DNA from: Trametes villosa
Taxonomy: Eukaryota; Basidiomycota; Agaricomycetes; Polyporales; Polyporaceae
Length of the DNA: 64,000 bases
Assembly: GCA_002964805.2 (NCBI GenBank)
Contig: PUDQ02000010.1
Span: 2,666,001-2,730,000 of the forward strand
Direction of reading: 5' to 3'
Shown: piece by piece, positions 34,144 to 47,451 of the stretch
How positions within the stretch are numbered: the first letter of the stretch is position 1
Layout: every line of letters starts with the position of its first letter
Notes under the pieces: generated by a model
What the model saw: the letters and a program-made list of their open reading frames with translations, nothing else
What the model was told of the DNA's origin: nothing
The model's database searches: none
Position numbers and translations under genes: made by a program

Positions 34144-37100
34144 CGAGTTCCGCTGCCCTCCCGCACTGTCGTATTGTATTCTCAGGATTATAACATTGGA
34201 CTTATGGCATGTTTTATGTACAACAGATATCAGACTCAACCTCTGCCTAAACTGTAGGATACCGGAACAACGGCGTTCTCGGCTGCGTTACAGAGTAACA
34301 CTACTGGTACTAAGGCCTGAGCCTCGCGCTGGCTGATGGTACGTAGACCTCCTCGAGCGGTTTCCTGTGCGAGCTCCTACTGAACACTATGCCACAGCGC
34401 CCCAAACCGGCACCCAGGCGCTGCGCCTGGCACGTTCGTTATAGACCTAGACCTACGAAGCCAGAGAGCATAGCCTGCCAGGAATGTTCCGCAAAGCCCT
34501 CAACGCAAGGTTCGTCTTCCGGTCCGACTCTACAAATACATGCAGGCTGTGCCTGCCAACCACAAGCAGGACCCCCCCCCCCCGCTCAGCATGCGAACGC
34601 CACACAAATACGCACCCCGGAATTATGCGCCCGCGCCGTCCTGCTGTCAATTGATGTGTACCTGGCGCACAGCGCGCTGTGGGTACGCGAAGCCGATAAG
34701 GGTTTGGGCACGTCGCCCTCGGCCCACACCTCCGCGCTGGCAGGCTGCTTCCTCAGGCTCCCGGGACCGGGCGCGCGCCGCGCGGGCGGTATCGAAGTCT
34801 ATACGCTCCTGCGGGCGCGGACGCACGTACCCATCACGTACAGTTCATCTGCGACGCGCGTCGGGATGTCGCGGGCGTGTGCTCTGGACCCGACGGCGCC
34901 ACAGGCAGCGCGGATTCGTGAAAACTGCGCTCGGGGGGACCGCTGCGAGTGCCGGAGGGGCGGTCGCTGTTTACATCCGAGAAGCGTGCATCTCCGTCAA
35001 TTTGTCTCCTCCATGCGAGGATGTGGCTGGCAGCTGATTTTACAGACCTATCAGCGCCAGGCAATGACACGTCCGTGCGAGGTTGACTGTGCCTACCAAA
35101 CGACAGTGAAGCTTCCGGACGCATCCTAGACTTATTGAAGGTCAGCCCACTACGCCTCGACAGTTGCTATACACACCCTGACCAGCATGCGTAGGCCAAA
35201 GTCGCCAGGCATGGCCCGCATCAGCCGGTGGCCGCGTACTGACCGCGCCAGAACTGGCCACGCCCAAACCGGGATACGACGATCATCGAAGTCCGCGGGG
35301 ACCTTGTGTCTGAAGCTCCTTGGCAAGGTCGTGCCTCGTTCTATCCTCGACAGCGACGTGCGCCCTGGGAGACGGCGGTCCGCGCAATTCGTTTTTAGGG
35401 AGGGCGGACGCACCGGACGCCCGCTCGGCCCTCTGAAACAAAGTGCGTTCAAGCGCATCCGCATCACAAACCCGACGCCGTCGCACTCGAGTTGTGACGT
35501 CTTCGTGCGGGAGGCGGTCGGACTAAAGGCAAACGCTTGATTACACGAGCTGCACAGGATGACCGAAGATTCGCCCTGCACGCTCCCACCTCGCTGCAAT
35601 GTCGTCGGAGGGTGGCCCGGATTCCGTCCACGCCGACCCAGCGCGGCGGCGACGGCGGAAAGGCAAAACCTTTGGGGAGCGACGACGATCATCGCGACCC
35701 ATGCGAGAGCAGGACCGGTACGTATTGATGACCGCAGAGAGCACCGTGTTGCACAGCGCCGAGCCAGCTGATCTTTCACGAAATATCAGCGGGGCGCCTT
35801 GAGGAGATGAGTTGACCGACCACGTCGCACACCTCTCCCCGCATCAATCCCGCTGAAAGTAAATCTCTGGACATACAAGCAGCTATACAGACAGACAAGA
35901 CAGGCGTGCACAGTTTCCCACCGGCCACAGCGGACACCGACGGTGGGCATACAGCGCTGCGCGCCGCGCCTTCTGCCGTGTCGCGTCCGGCCAAACTTCG
36001 CGATGGCGCGATGCACAGAACGCATGCGCGCGCGGATAACCGCATACGTCACTTCGCAGCAACCAGCCGGCCTCCCGCCGCTGCGTTTATAGATCGCCCG
36101 TGTCAGAAACCCTTCTATCTTCGGCGGAAGCTTGTATATATGCACGCACCTATCGTTGCCGCACGAGGCCTGCTCAGCGGTGGAGTCGGCTAGGAACGTG
36201 TTACCGCCGCCGGCCGCAGGGCGCGATAGAAGGTGTGCCTTGCCTGCCTTTTAGCTTGCGAAATAGGCTGCGCCGGGGTGCGAGAGTAAGAGACGCGCCA
36301 CGCTTCTGCGCTACGGGGATGCGCAATGGAAGGGCATGTGTTACGGTAGGTCGTTCTACCGGGCGGTGAAACGCCTGCGAGGCTCGCGAACTCCACAAAA
36401 CGCGTCGACGCAGCTGAGACAGCGTCGTTCGTCGTGTTCTGACGATCGTGCACGAGCCAGGTGCGTGCCTTCTTGACTCCAGTGACACAAGATACCAAGT
36501 TCGCGACGGTCCTCCCAGGGGCTCTCCTATGGATGCTTTCGTGTTAGCTACCGCGTATCGTCGACGGTCTTCTCGATAAGCGGTCGTGCACCCGTGCACT
36601 TCCGTCGACGGTAGCTTCCAGGAATACCGCCAGCCTGCAAGAAGACACTGCAAAACGTCATGAAGCGCAGACCGCCCAAGTTGCAAACGATGCTCACCTA
36701 GTACTTACGGCCGAGTCGCTCGTCGATGATGGCGAAGACATGCTCTATCTGCCAGATCTATATGGCCACAGCCCATGTGAGCACCCGGCCCACTAGTGTA
36801 TGTCAGAACAGAGGCTGCAGATCCCTGCGAAGGAAGACACAGCATGTCCTCGGCGACTTCACGGTCGCATTGCCTCTGACATGCCGCTGAGCCGCTACCC
36901 ACCTCTGCGCTCGCCAGAGTCGCGCCGGTCCGCCTCGCAACCGCCTGCGAGTCGACCCGGCCAACCACGCTCAAGGTTTTGTGCGGATTCCCAGCATCGA
37001 CGGGTGCACACGAGCCTCCCTCCCGGCGTCGGCGTCCCAGCGGGGGGCAGGCACGCATCACTTGACGCAGGCTGCAGGCCCTGGGACGCGCCGTGACACC

Positions 37101-40100
37101 CCCGCGCAGGCGTTCCCGCTACCCCGTCCACGCCCAGAGCTGTCTGGGAGGCATACTACTGCGAGCTTGCAATAGGACATCGCACACGCGGCCACAATGT
37201 GGGCCGCCGTGTGATCAGGATCTGTAGAGCATCGTCAGGCGTCCCGAGGCTGCTGGACCGCCGACACTGGGACCGGGGCTATGCCCTCCCAGTGCAGCAC
37301 TGCGAACCGCTGGATCAGGCTGTGCCTGCTGGTGCAGTCAGATGGGCTGCCGCACCAACGACGGGAGGGAGCGCTGCTCTCCTAGCTTCGGGTCTATTGC
37401 GCTGTTGAAACGTAATAAGCACGCCGCGTCACTAGCGCATCCCATCGACGCTCACCTACGCCCGTCGTGGCCACGAAGCGTCACGCGCGGGAGACGCGGC
37501 ATCGGGGAAGGCGAAGCGATCTCTCACAGCTCGCGTGTACCAAAACGCCCGCGACAAACAGCGCCACACCTCCCGGCGGGGATCTCAGCGGGCTGTCCGC
37601 TGACCGTGGTCACAGGCCGATCCGCGTGCAGTACGCAGGTCCAGGCCGCGCGGGGGCCGCAGGGAAGTGAGGCGTGTTCAGACAAACGTCTTCGTGATGA
37701 AGACCCCGTGCAAATGTCGTCGGGCGAGTTGCTTGCCGTGTACACAACACATCCGCGCGAAGTTCTACGCTCCACACAGGGAGGTTCCATCTCCGATCTG
37801 TGGAGCATAGGATGCGCAGAACCTCGGCCACGAGCTACGAAGCGTCCGCGTGCGCATGTGCAGGTGTCAATGGACATTGTGCTCCTGTACGCAGAGCTAG
37901 TATCTCCCGGAAGCCTCGATAGTACGACCTGGCCTTCGAGCGCAGTTAGATGCCATAAGTGCTGTCAGTACAGGGTTATACGAGATATCAAACTCAGCGA
38001 AGCGTACCCCAGATCTCTTCCCGCCAGCCCATTGGCCTGCGATCTCAGCAAACCGCCACCACATGCCGGCCGATCGAAGCTTGCAACACGAAGACGCTTC
38101 TGTGCACCCAAGCAGGCAGGCGCACTGCACATCCCCGTTGCGGAAGCCGGCGGATTGCATAACAGAAGCCGGCTAAGAAGCCTCGGGTGAGCCAGTTCGC
38201 ACCCCCGGGATGGCATGACGTCCCCGGATGACAATGTGGCAAATGCGAGTTGCCCGACCAGTCCGTTGCACTTTTGCAAGACCGCGCGCCGCCGCCGAGC
38301 GCTGACCCGCGGATGCTACAGGGACGGGTGGACACACAGTTGCATGCCGATCAGAACAGTCCGCCTCGAAAGCGGACGTGCCGCTCTCGCACGCATGGCG
38401 TAGCGCGAGAGCTGGTGGTCGCCCGCGCTTCGCCAGCGTGGAGTGGACATGACGAGCAGATGGTCGATAGGCCCACCACGACCATCGACCGCGCACACGC
38501 CGGGTGGCCAAGCGCACAACGTCGACGTCGACGCAGCTTCTCCGCATTGAGAGTGTGCCTCGTTGCAGCGTTCGACGCTTCTAGCCCTCGTCGGAGGTGG
38601 CTGGCGTTCTCACCGGGGAAAGTCTGGAAACGGAAGAAGCACGTATGAGCGGAGGACGGGCACACAGAGTTCATTTACTGAAGGTCGGACCCCGGCGGTT
38701 ACTTGACGGGTCGCAGGACGCCGCTCCGGTGCTGAGCGAAATGGCGGATGCTCGTGTGCATGCCGAGGCGTTGCGCCCGTGGTCGTCCGACGCGTCAATG
38801 CTGGGTGACCCCATGACAAGCATGGATAGCTCGGAGAGAAAACACTAGAAGCTTACCTCTCGAAAGACCAAGCGCCGCGAGCTCGAGTGTTCCCAGCGGA
38901 GGCCGAGCGCGGACGAAGAAGCTAGGGCCGCGATCACAAGCCCTGCCGCACAGGCTGCGCTGCGGGGATCCCGAGGCCGAAGTGTCTATCGGAGGAGCGG
39001 AGGCTGCGGACGTGAGCTGACGCACCCCGCCCGCACTGTAAGCCATGGCTTGGGAGCGGATGGGAGCGCGCGGGCAGCGGAGTTGTTGTGGCCAGGCGTC
39101 TTCCGGGCAGCAGCTGATCCGACAGCGTCCAAATACCCTTGTGTCATAGTGCCGTAAGTACGTGGCCCGTTCCTGGATGCAAGACGTCTGCCACGCACCC
39201 ACCGAATTAACCCGTATGAAACGGCTGCCCGTCGCCAGCCTGGAGGTTGAGAACTTGAGGAGACCGACCGCCTGTTTTGCACGCTGAAAGTGGTGGCGCA
39301 GTTTAGCACCACAACTTCAAGCTTCAGGGCCCCAAGGAGAAGGCATGGCTGTCGCTCGGGACCGCTGCGCGGCAGCAATTTGGACAGGCACACGCATGGC
39401 GCGGTGGAGAGCTTGGAGCTCTGGATGCCTCCTGCTTGCGTGATCGGTTGGCACGGATACAGATGTCAATGACCATGACGCAGCGTCCGCCCTGCGAGCT
39501 GCGAGGGACAGCGTCCGATCAACTGCTGCAGGCCACGTTTCTTGGAGTTGCGATGCTTTGCGCGTCCAGTTGGTCAGGATCAGGTCTCATGAGCCTTCGC
39601 AGTGATGAGAACATACCGTGCACCGCGCCCAGGCCTCGACCCCGGGGGCCCTGAACACCGTATGAGGAGCTACCTGGAGCTACTCAGCATACTCATTTCT
39701 TGACTTTACCGTGACGCTTTCGGTGTGCTTCGTTGGCTTTTACCACTTCATGTCCACCAAACTGTTGCGGGAACATATTTTCAATTATCTGTACATTTTC
39801 CCGGAAGAAAGAGACTGGTAGGAGAGTTTGGGAAGCTTTGGAGTGAGTACAGAGAGTTGACGGCGTTGGTCGCGCAAGCTCTACAAAGCTTGACTTCGCC
39901 GTTTGTAGTTAGTACCACCGTAGAAGGTAAAGCTTCATAGTAAAGTCAAGAAATGAGTATGCTAGCAGCTGACTAGGTGCCCCGCGCTCACTGAACCAAA
40001 CTTACGACTGACGCGTATGTGACGGCAGCGCAACAAACCGAGGTCATCGGATCCCGGAATCCCTTGCATGAGCAAGCATGACCACAGGCGTGATGTGATG

Positions 40101-41390
40101 TATGCCACAGCTTGCCACAGTCATGCGGTATGCCCTGTGGCATAAACCGCGTACGGCGGCGTGCACGAACGAGGCATATCAGCGACGTTCTGGGAGCTCG
40201 GAGGAGCCACATCGCGCGGAAGACTGAACTTGAGGGCGAATTGCCAGGCGATGGAGGCGGGCCGCGCGCCACGATACGCGCAGGCTTGCCACTGGCATAT
40301 GTACCTCGCGGTGGCTACGGTGCGCGCTCCCGCGATAGCAAAGAGGGCTCAGGAGCTCCGTCCGCCGATAGCTCAGAGAGAACGTCGAGAAGCTGCGCTA
40401 GCATTTGGAGAGTTTTGGAGAGCGAAAAGTGCGCACCCTGAACGTCGGAAGTGCGCCTGGCGTATGCGTACTGCGCAGCACAGTCGCGTACCTCGCCTCT
40501 ACTCACGCCATGGCCTTCGAGGGATTCTGGGGTGCATACTCGCAGAACATTGACAATGGGTCGAGAGGGTCTGCCAAGGCATGTCGTTGTTCTCCTGGTT
40601 GTTGTTCAACTTGCATGGCGTGTGGCGGAGACAAAGACAGGCGGCGAGACGGGAGATAATTCACGTGGGAAACCGGTGCCGCCGGTTGCTGGTGATGGCG
40701 GCGGTCCAGACCGCCGTTGTCGGACTCTGACGGTGTGGCTGAGCGCAACGGCAACCTCCGTAGAGGAGAGCGCTCCCCGTTGCTAACGGCCTCCCCGCCG
40801 ACAGCGCCGAAAAACCCATCGATATCGTAATGGTTTGAGCCAGTTTCGTACAGCCTCTCACACACGCTACGCACGATAGAGGTGCGACTCAGCGTGCAGC
40901 GGGACCCTGCCCAATGGCCTAAAACCCGGTGAACCAAGGCGCAGGCTAATGAGACGTCAGTGTGGGGTGGCTGCAGCATTGGCCCGGTTAGGAGTGTGGG
41001 GTAGAGTTATCCGAGGGAAAGGCGAGATTAAGAAGGCGATGATTGGCCCGGGGGGCGTGACGTGACTGGATGTGCCTGGGCCCAGACCGCGGACGCGTGA
41101 AACAGGGTTGTGCGTGACAGGGTTATTCGGGCGCGTCAGACGGAAACGGCGGTGATGAGCTGCATATTTGGGGACAGCCCAGACGCCCTTTAACTCCCGC
41201 CCATTTTCCCCCACATCCTCGACACCGCAAGCAACGACCCCGACAACGCACACGACGACCTCAACGACGCCAATCTCGCCCGGGAGCGCGCTTTACGCGT
41301 CGCTAAGTCCTTCTCACACGCCCATCTCTGCCTCGTGGTCGCCGTGCGCATCTCCGCCAACCCAGCGAGCCACGTTATTCTACCGAGGTC
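34144..41390. other. Gene-poor 7 kb tract
   Basis: Apart from the MITE at 39686-39963, I recognise nothing. Several long open frames exist on both strands (for example about 34390-35130 + and 35150-35780 -), but they overlap shadow frames, lack family motifs and show no exon chain. A run of 12 C lies at 34572-34583. The first few hundred bases are the USE1 3' UTR, and 41000-41390 is probably the promoter and leader of the next gene. Decayed transposons or orphan genes remain possible. Confidence 0.45.
39686..39963. mobile_element. MITE with perfect 24-bp terminal inverted repeats
   Basis: The left end (39686-39709) starts AGCATACTCATTTCTTGACT, and the right end (39940-39963) is its exact reverse complement over 24 nt. 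The element is 278 bp long and more AT-rich than its surroundings. It has no transposase and only a chance short open frame. This is the structure of a non-autonomous DNA transposon. Target-site duplication is not clear: AGC or TAG-like overlaps at the ends are ambiguous, so the superfamily is unknown. No second copy was seen in the window. Confidence 0.8.
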
Positions 41391-43990
41391 ATGAGTAGCT
41401 TCTCCTCCTTATCCTCCATCGGCCCCTCCCCATCGCCCTCAGGCCATCAGCCCCGGACCGATGGCGGCCACGACTCTCGCCCGTGCACCCCACGCATCCG
41501 GACGCACACGAGTCAGGCCTTCCGTCAATCACGGCCGCCCTCCAGCCCCGTAAGCGGCAGCAGGGGCCGGTTTTTGGTCTGGGACGAGCACGAGCCCCTG
41601 CCTTCCTCGTCGAAATCGCCCGCTTTCCCACCGAGAAGTCCCATCGGCGACAAGGCAGGTCACGCCTCCCGTCGCCTTTCGCTGCAGACGCCCCCTTCCC
41701 GTTCCAAAGTCCGAAGTCGGACAAGCGTCGACTCCTCTTGCAACGAGGTCTCTCCGGTGCTCCGCGTGGGCGGCTTGGGGCGGACGCTCGGATTCCAGGC
41801 CCATCAATCTGAACACGCCCCCACCGAGCGCACGACGAGGGTGTCATCGCTCGTGTGGGCTCAAGTGCCTGCTGGGTCGTTAAATCAGGCCCCCTCCCTT
41901 TCTTCCTCCCTGACCTCCGCGCCCTCCTTCGCCGCCCCGCCTACTCCCCAGAGCCAGGCTTCCCCTGTCCGTTTATACGGCTATCGGCGCCATACGTTCG
42001 TCACCCCCTCGGCCTCAAGGTCCTCCCTGCGCAGCGACGCTCGCACTGGTGAAGCTATCCAGGCGCAGTGTGAGCCTCCCACGCCGTCGCCTTCACCTCG
42101 TTCACACGGGACGCGGCGCTCGCAACCAAGGTCCCGGTAAGTCTGAATTCTCTCGCATCCATTTTGGGCTATCCAGACCAGTTCGAGTCTCTTTGGCCGG
42201 CTGCGAACTTTGCTCTTGTTTATCTGGCGAACCCTCTCCACTCTGTCTATTCATTTCCCAGCCCGGGTTCTGGACCGGTTCGCCTTGCGCGCTTCAGTTT
42301 CCCTCTCGCCCTTCTGTTGTACCATGTCGTGTCTTTGCGGGAACGCTACCCCTCTTATTCCCCCCTTCACCGCAGCTCGCCCCCCTTTCTCCCGTCCAGA
42401 CCTTCTCCTCAGCTCCCCGCGTTTTCGATCATATACTGACCTGCGCTCGATCTCCATCACCTCAGGTCCTCCCCACTCGTCCCTCCACAGACCTTCACCA
42501 TCAGGCGTGGTCTCGCACCGTCGCGCGCACTGCCCACCCTCGCCATGTCGTTGCAGGTTCACGCTCCCACTCCGGTGATGTCTTCTAGACCTATGTCGCC
42601 CTCCTTGCCCTCCAGCACGCGTCCTCGCTCTAGGTCAAGACCCCCACCCACCTCCCGTCCCTCCTCACCTCTCACCTCTTCCGTCCCTCTCCCACAACGT
42701 CCACCTATGCCGCGTCCACCTAGTCGGTCTGAACGTCTCCTTCGCGACACGCTCCGTCGTGCAGAAGAACAAGAGAGATCAGGCAAGCCTCATCCCTCGG
42801 CTTCCTTCACGCTGGCTCCACCGCCGACGAGCTCGAATATCCCGCCCTCCGTCACCGACATGTTCGCTACCTGCCGGGCACCGGCCGGTGCTCAAGCCGG
42901 CAGACGTCATCGACGGAACACCTCGTCGTCCATGCAGTCGGAGTCGTCGTGCGACTACTTCGAAGGCGAGCCCCTCGACGAGGACAGCCAGGAAGATGAG
43001 GAGGACGGAGGGTGGTTGTGGCGGGCGAACAGCGCTGGTTCTTTGGCGTCGTCCGGACACGGGTATGGCCATGCGTACTACCCTGCGCCCGGACGCACGT
43101 CGGAGAACGTTCCGTATGGCACACCGTCCTCACCATCCCCAGCACGCGCACAGCTACAACGGGCTGCGAAGTCATCGCCCGTTGTCCCTCGGAGGCATTC
43201 ACATTCGCAGTCTGTCTCCCACGTACCAGCACATCCTCCGTCCCGCACTTCCGTCGACGGCGAACGTCCGGGTTGCGCTTGCCACCAACCCGGCGCGCCC
43301 CTGACGCCACACGAGGCTGTGTTGCGCAGTAGGTTGGAAGGTGTTCTGAAGAGCGCTGCCAACGGCGGGTCGAGGACTCGCAGCAACGAGCGGCGAGATG
43401 CCGACGCCGGGCTAAGCAGCGGAAGTGGAAACTCGATGGCGAGCAGCAGGAACCTCAGCGGGGAAGGCGACTTCTTCTTTGGGGCGAGCAGCGACGTGAG
43501 TAGCCTCGCGGCTTTGTCTACTCGTTCGAGCGACGTTGATCCTTACGGATCGTCCTCACAGCCGAGTTTGACGTCACTGTCGTCGAACGACTCGAAGGCT
43601 GCTCCTGCTTCGAAGACACGAGCGAGCATGCCGTCGTCGCCTCGCCGGCCCCATGCCAACCTCCACATGCCGCCGCCACCTCTGAGGCCGACGAGGCAGC
43701 CGTCTTCGCCTACGTCACAGAGGGAGCGCGTGAGCCCCCTAACGCCGCCACCATCGCCGCCGTTCAACGCGCGCCAGGCCGCCGCTCAAATCAAGGGCAT
43801 GGACGGCTACATCTCCTTCGCCAACATCGAGGGCCTCGGCATCCCCGAGGGCACCGATGACGAGTCCGAGGAGGACGCGAAGTCGCGCAGCAGGTGGTTC
43901 CAGTGGCTGCACCTGAACGCGGCCAAGGGCGCCGTCGCAGGCGACAAATCGCGCGGGCGCAGCCAAAGCGGGACCGGCGCGTCTCGATGA
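41391..43990 (+). CDS. Large low-complexity fungal protein, unknown function
   Basis: Two exons, 41391-42136 and 42466-43990; 2271 nt, 756 aa. The 329-nt intron is long for this genome but has a GTAAGT donor, a CTGAC branch string 30 nt before the end, and a CAG acceptor. It joins two open frames in phase. Most of the protein is Ser/Pro/Arg-rich and probably disordered. Two blocks look conserved: LTPHEAVLRSRLEGVLKSA, and near the C-terminus SPLTPPPSPPFNARQAAAQI followed by KGMDGYISFANIEGLGIP, a block I recall from uncharacterised fungal proteins. An acidic patch (EGEPLDEDSQEDEEDGG) lies in the middle. The alternative is two genes, with the second starting at the ATG at 42545. No enzyme motif, signal peptide or membrane segment. 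Confidence 0.7.
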
Positions 43991-44297
43991 CGCGGTGGGA
44001 CGCGCTCCTGTGAGTCTCCAGGACCGCCCCCGCGTCCGACGTCGTGGTGCTAGTCTGCGCTACTCCGCTGGCCCAACCGTCCTGCTGGGCACGGCTCACG
44101 GTGCCCTCCCCTCGCCGCTCTGTCCCCGCTTGCTCTCTTCCCTGTCCATAGACGTTTCCCCCCTTGGCTCGTCGTATGCTCTGCTCTGTTGTTGTTCCAT
44201 CACCCGCTGCATCTTCCATATCACCTCCATCGGCATCCTCATCCTCAACATCATCGTCCCACCCTACACCCATCGGTAATCGCATCTCACTCTCAGC

Positions 44298-44627
44298 ATG
44301 ACACCCGCCGACGACGTCCGACCCCCGGCCATTGCATCCGAGCTCCCCATCGACATCCATCCATCCGCCCCGTCGCGCTTCCAAAAGCCCTCCAGCACGC
44401 CTTATGCCTTCTCTTACGACCCTTCCTCACGCCACGACCCCCCTCCGCGGCCGTCGAGGCCGGCGGCGTCCCACCGGGCCTGCGGGCCCCCGGCCTCCGG
44501 TTATGCGGACGAAAAGGCGCGGCGCCCTCGCGGCCCGCGTCTTCACTTATTCGCTTATGACCCCACGCAACAACGCATCGATGATCGCCAGAATCTCTAT
44601 GTACCTCACGACCCCTCGGACGGATGA
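44298..44627 (+). CDS. Possible small protein, 109 aa, unknown
   Basis: An uninterrupted frame from ATG (44298) to TGA, Pro/Ser/Arg-rich at first and ending RIDDRQNLYVPHDPSDG. It lies about 300 bp downstream of the large low-complexity gene in the same direction, after a C/T-rich stretch that could be its leader. No domain is recognised and no splice evidence supports it. It may be just the 3' UTR of the preceding gene. Confidence 0.25.
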   Translation: MTPADDVRPPAIASELPIDIHPSAPSRFQKPSSTPYAFSYDPSSRHDPPPRPSRPAASHRACGPPASGYADEKARRPRGPRLHLFAYDPTQQRIDDRQNLYVPHDPSDG

Positions 44628-47451
44628 CGCCCTCTGCCCCGATCGCTCTCCATTCACGCCGACTTGCACGACTTTTCATTTGCTTTACTTACTTACTACA
44701 CTGGAGTTCTCTTTTGGTTGGTTACGTTTCTTAACGGATCGCGCACGCGCACGCGGATGTAGTTGTACCACTGGATTGGATGGATGCGCGAGCGCGGCGC
44801 GACTAGGCAGTAGTCGTGTCTGCATGGTTTTCGGATCGGAGTCGCTGTACTGTCTGTTCGTAATGTGCTAGCAATGGCATGATATCATAACCTATTCTGC
44901 TGTCTGTGTGTGTGAACGCGCCCTGGCCTTGGAGCGGCGAGGACTTCCGCTGTGCCGTCGGGGGAGACGAGCGCGCTGCGCCATTCGTCGGATGGGCGAT
45001 AGGCACACGACCAGTTCCTTCTCTCGTGCCTGTCGTGCCTGCCATAGCCGGTATATCGATGATAAGTTGCAGCGATCCTCTGGCTCTGCGGGTTGTTATG
45101 AATGTCGTTGCTGGGATGCGGCGCGATATAGATACAACCTATCGATGGGTATGTATGGCGGATGCCCTCGTGAGCCATGTTCACTGAGTGTGCGACAGCT
45201 ACCGGCGCGCTCGCGCCCGAGCAGCCAGCACGGACCGCCTGCATGAATCATCCGGTCTGCTGAACTGTCGATGATATACAACGCGAACAGCGGCGGGTCG
45301 CAGTGGTCGCGCGCAACAGCCTCCTATGGCGACTCGGAAGGCGGCTTGGCTTGGAGGCCCGCCCTCCGTGCCCGAAACTACTTCCCGAGCCCTCGCACAG
45401 ACGGCGACCACGCTAGCGAGCTCAGGGTGATAGCTTCGAGTAGGACCTGCGGCGGCTGAACACGTCCAGGTTTCCAGCTCGTAACTCCACCGCACCGACG
45501 GGATGCCGCTGCAACGTCGTCGCTGTGCCTTCCCCTCGATGAGATACGCTGCGCGTGAGGGCGTGCAAGATGGTTGATACTGGCCGGCAGGATGGCGTGT
45601 GTATCGATGAACGCTACTTGCGCGCTCGACAGGGGCTGGTGGCAGGGACGTGGCGGAGATCATCTGCAGATAGAACCGAGTGCGAGGTCCCATGGACGAC
45701 CACAGGTACATCCAGGCTGCGTGGAAGTCTAGAAGGTGCATCTCCCCGCGCTTCGGCCAGTAATGGGGGTACTCCGAGTCCGAAGCTCGAGCGGAGAGGG
45801 CGGTGGGAATCCGGGATGGGTGTCGCAGAAGCGTCTGTCGAGCTGGGTAGGACATAGGGACGTATGACATTCAGGAGGGTGTCGCCTGTATGTCACCAAC
45901 GATACCGTCTCGGGGACGTCGCCCGAGGGTGCCCTGATGGCCGCTGTGAGGGTACCCTGTCCACGAGCTCAGCGGCTCAGCAACAATACTGAGGCTGGTT
46001 CTCGGGGAGGCTGTGAGCAAGCTGTGAGAGAGCGGTATGTGACGCGCCTGGCTCGGGGATGTGCTTGCACCGCCTGTTGGTTCTCCAACTTCGGTGCGAT
46101 GGTCGAGTGTATGTTCCGAATCATAGCCAGGGCAGAAGTTTACTAGCCTTGCCCAGGCTTCCATAGATATGATGTTCACAGCGCTCCAGGCCGAACTCAA
46201 TCACAAGAGGTCAGAGGGCATGTTTTAGAGCGACCCCAAATGTTGCCGACTTGCCTGGGTCGTCCTCGCGATCAAGACCTTGCCCGGTGTACTATAGCAG
46301 CACATGTCATGACCCAGATCCCATCTGGAAGCGTGGTTCAGTAGATGTTAGACGAACCGGATCGTGACTATGTTGTTGACGTGGTACTTACCGACAGGCA
46401 CCTGGCAAATATGTCTTCTCATTTTGTGCGCAGAGCCGTACTTGCACCGGAACATGGACAACCCTGGTGCTTGACTGACAACAACGCAATCCTCCTTATT
46501 ATCACGCACAGTAAGGATGTTGAATACGAGCGTATCGCTGCGTATCGGGGCTCGTAGTGAGCAGTGCCAAGGTGAACGGCGAGTGTTGAACGTTGAACGT
46601 TGAAGCGTGCGGCGTCGGCCGTCGGGATTTACCTGTTCGGGCTGATAGCGGTGCGCCATGTGGCACGACGGTATACTTAGCCGCGTGCTGCTGGATCGCT
46701 CTCCCCCTGGCCCCAGTCTCTCCCTCACTCGTCCGCATCGCCCGTTGGCACTAGTAATCGCAATCCATGACAATCTACGGACCTGGTACTCGCCTCGCAA
46801 CCCAACGTACATCTCGTAGCTTGAGTGCTTCAGCCCTCGGCATGGCGGATTCCACGTAAACGCGAACTACTCGCCAAGCGTCTTCTCTTGTTTGCGCGGC
46901 GGTTACAGGAGCTTCTACGTACCCCCGGCGGGATCACTGCTTTCATCTGCTCGAGCTCGAGGCTGACACTCTGACCGTGGGGTCTCAAGATCTCACTGCC
47001 GCGGCACTGCTTGGGTGGAACAAGCCGGCACTCGCGCTGCGTATATACGTACAAGCTCGATTCCACTTGGTAAAGCCTCGTGTCTCCTACTCTGTTATGA
47101 TGCAATGTCTTCCGGGAGATGCAGAAACTTGAGGGGTACTCCGTCTATCTACATGCTCAACTTTGCACCTCACAACTCTGCGAGCAGCGGTAGAACACGT
47201 CCGACAAAGAGGGCGTGCGCATCCGGACTGAGTGCGCCGTCTTCGCGACCGTAATCCCGTCGCCGATGCTCATCCCCGAGGCGTTCCAGAAACGCTAATG
47301 ACCTTGCCCGCAGATTGTTCGCGCCGAGCACGGTGGTGTGTCCATCGACATTATGAAGTTCATCGCATGTCCTGTGGTATTTAAAGGCGGCCGAACATCT
47401 CAGGGTGTCTTCACCCCCTCGTCCCTCGTCCTCTGTCCGCCGCTCGAGACA
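44628..47451. other. Intergenic, no confident gene
   Basis: Open frames on the minus strand (about 45200-45870 and 46350-46810) include some protein-like pieces, but I could not join them with consistent splice sites and recognise no family. The last 150-300 bp before 47452 should hold the beta-mannosidase promoter and leader. No RNA gene or repeat was recognised. Confidence 0.4.

Noticed and set aside
34389..35129. 246-codon open frame on the + strand
   Set aside because: Crosses a 12-C run, has no conserved block and many rare residue runs; no exon chain or promoter support.
45199..46200. Possible minus-strand multi-exon gene
   Set aside because: Pieces look partly protein-like, but junctions give stops or weak donors and no family is recognised.
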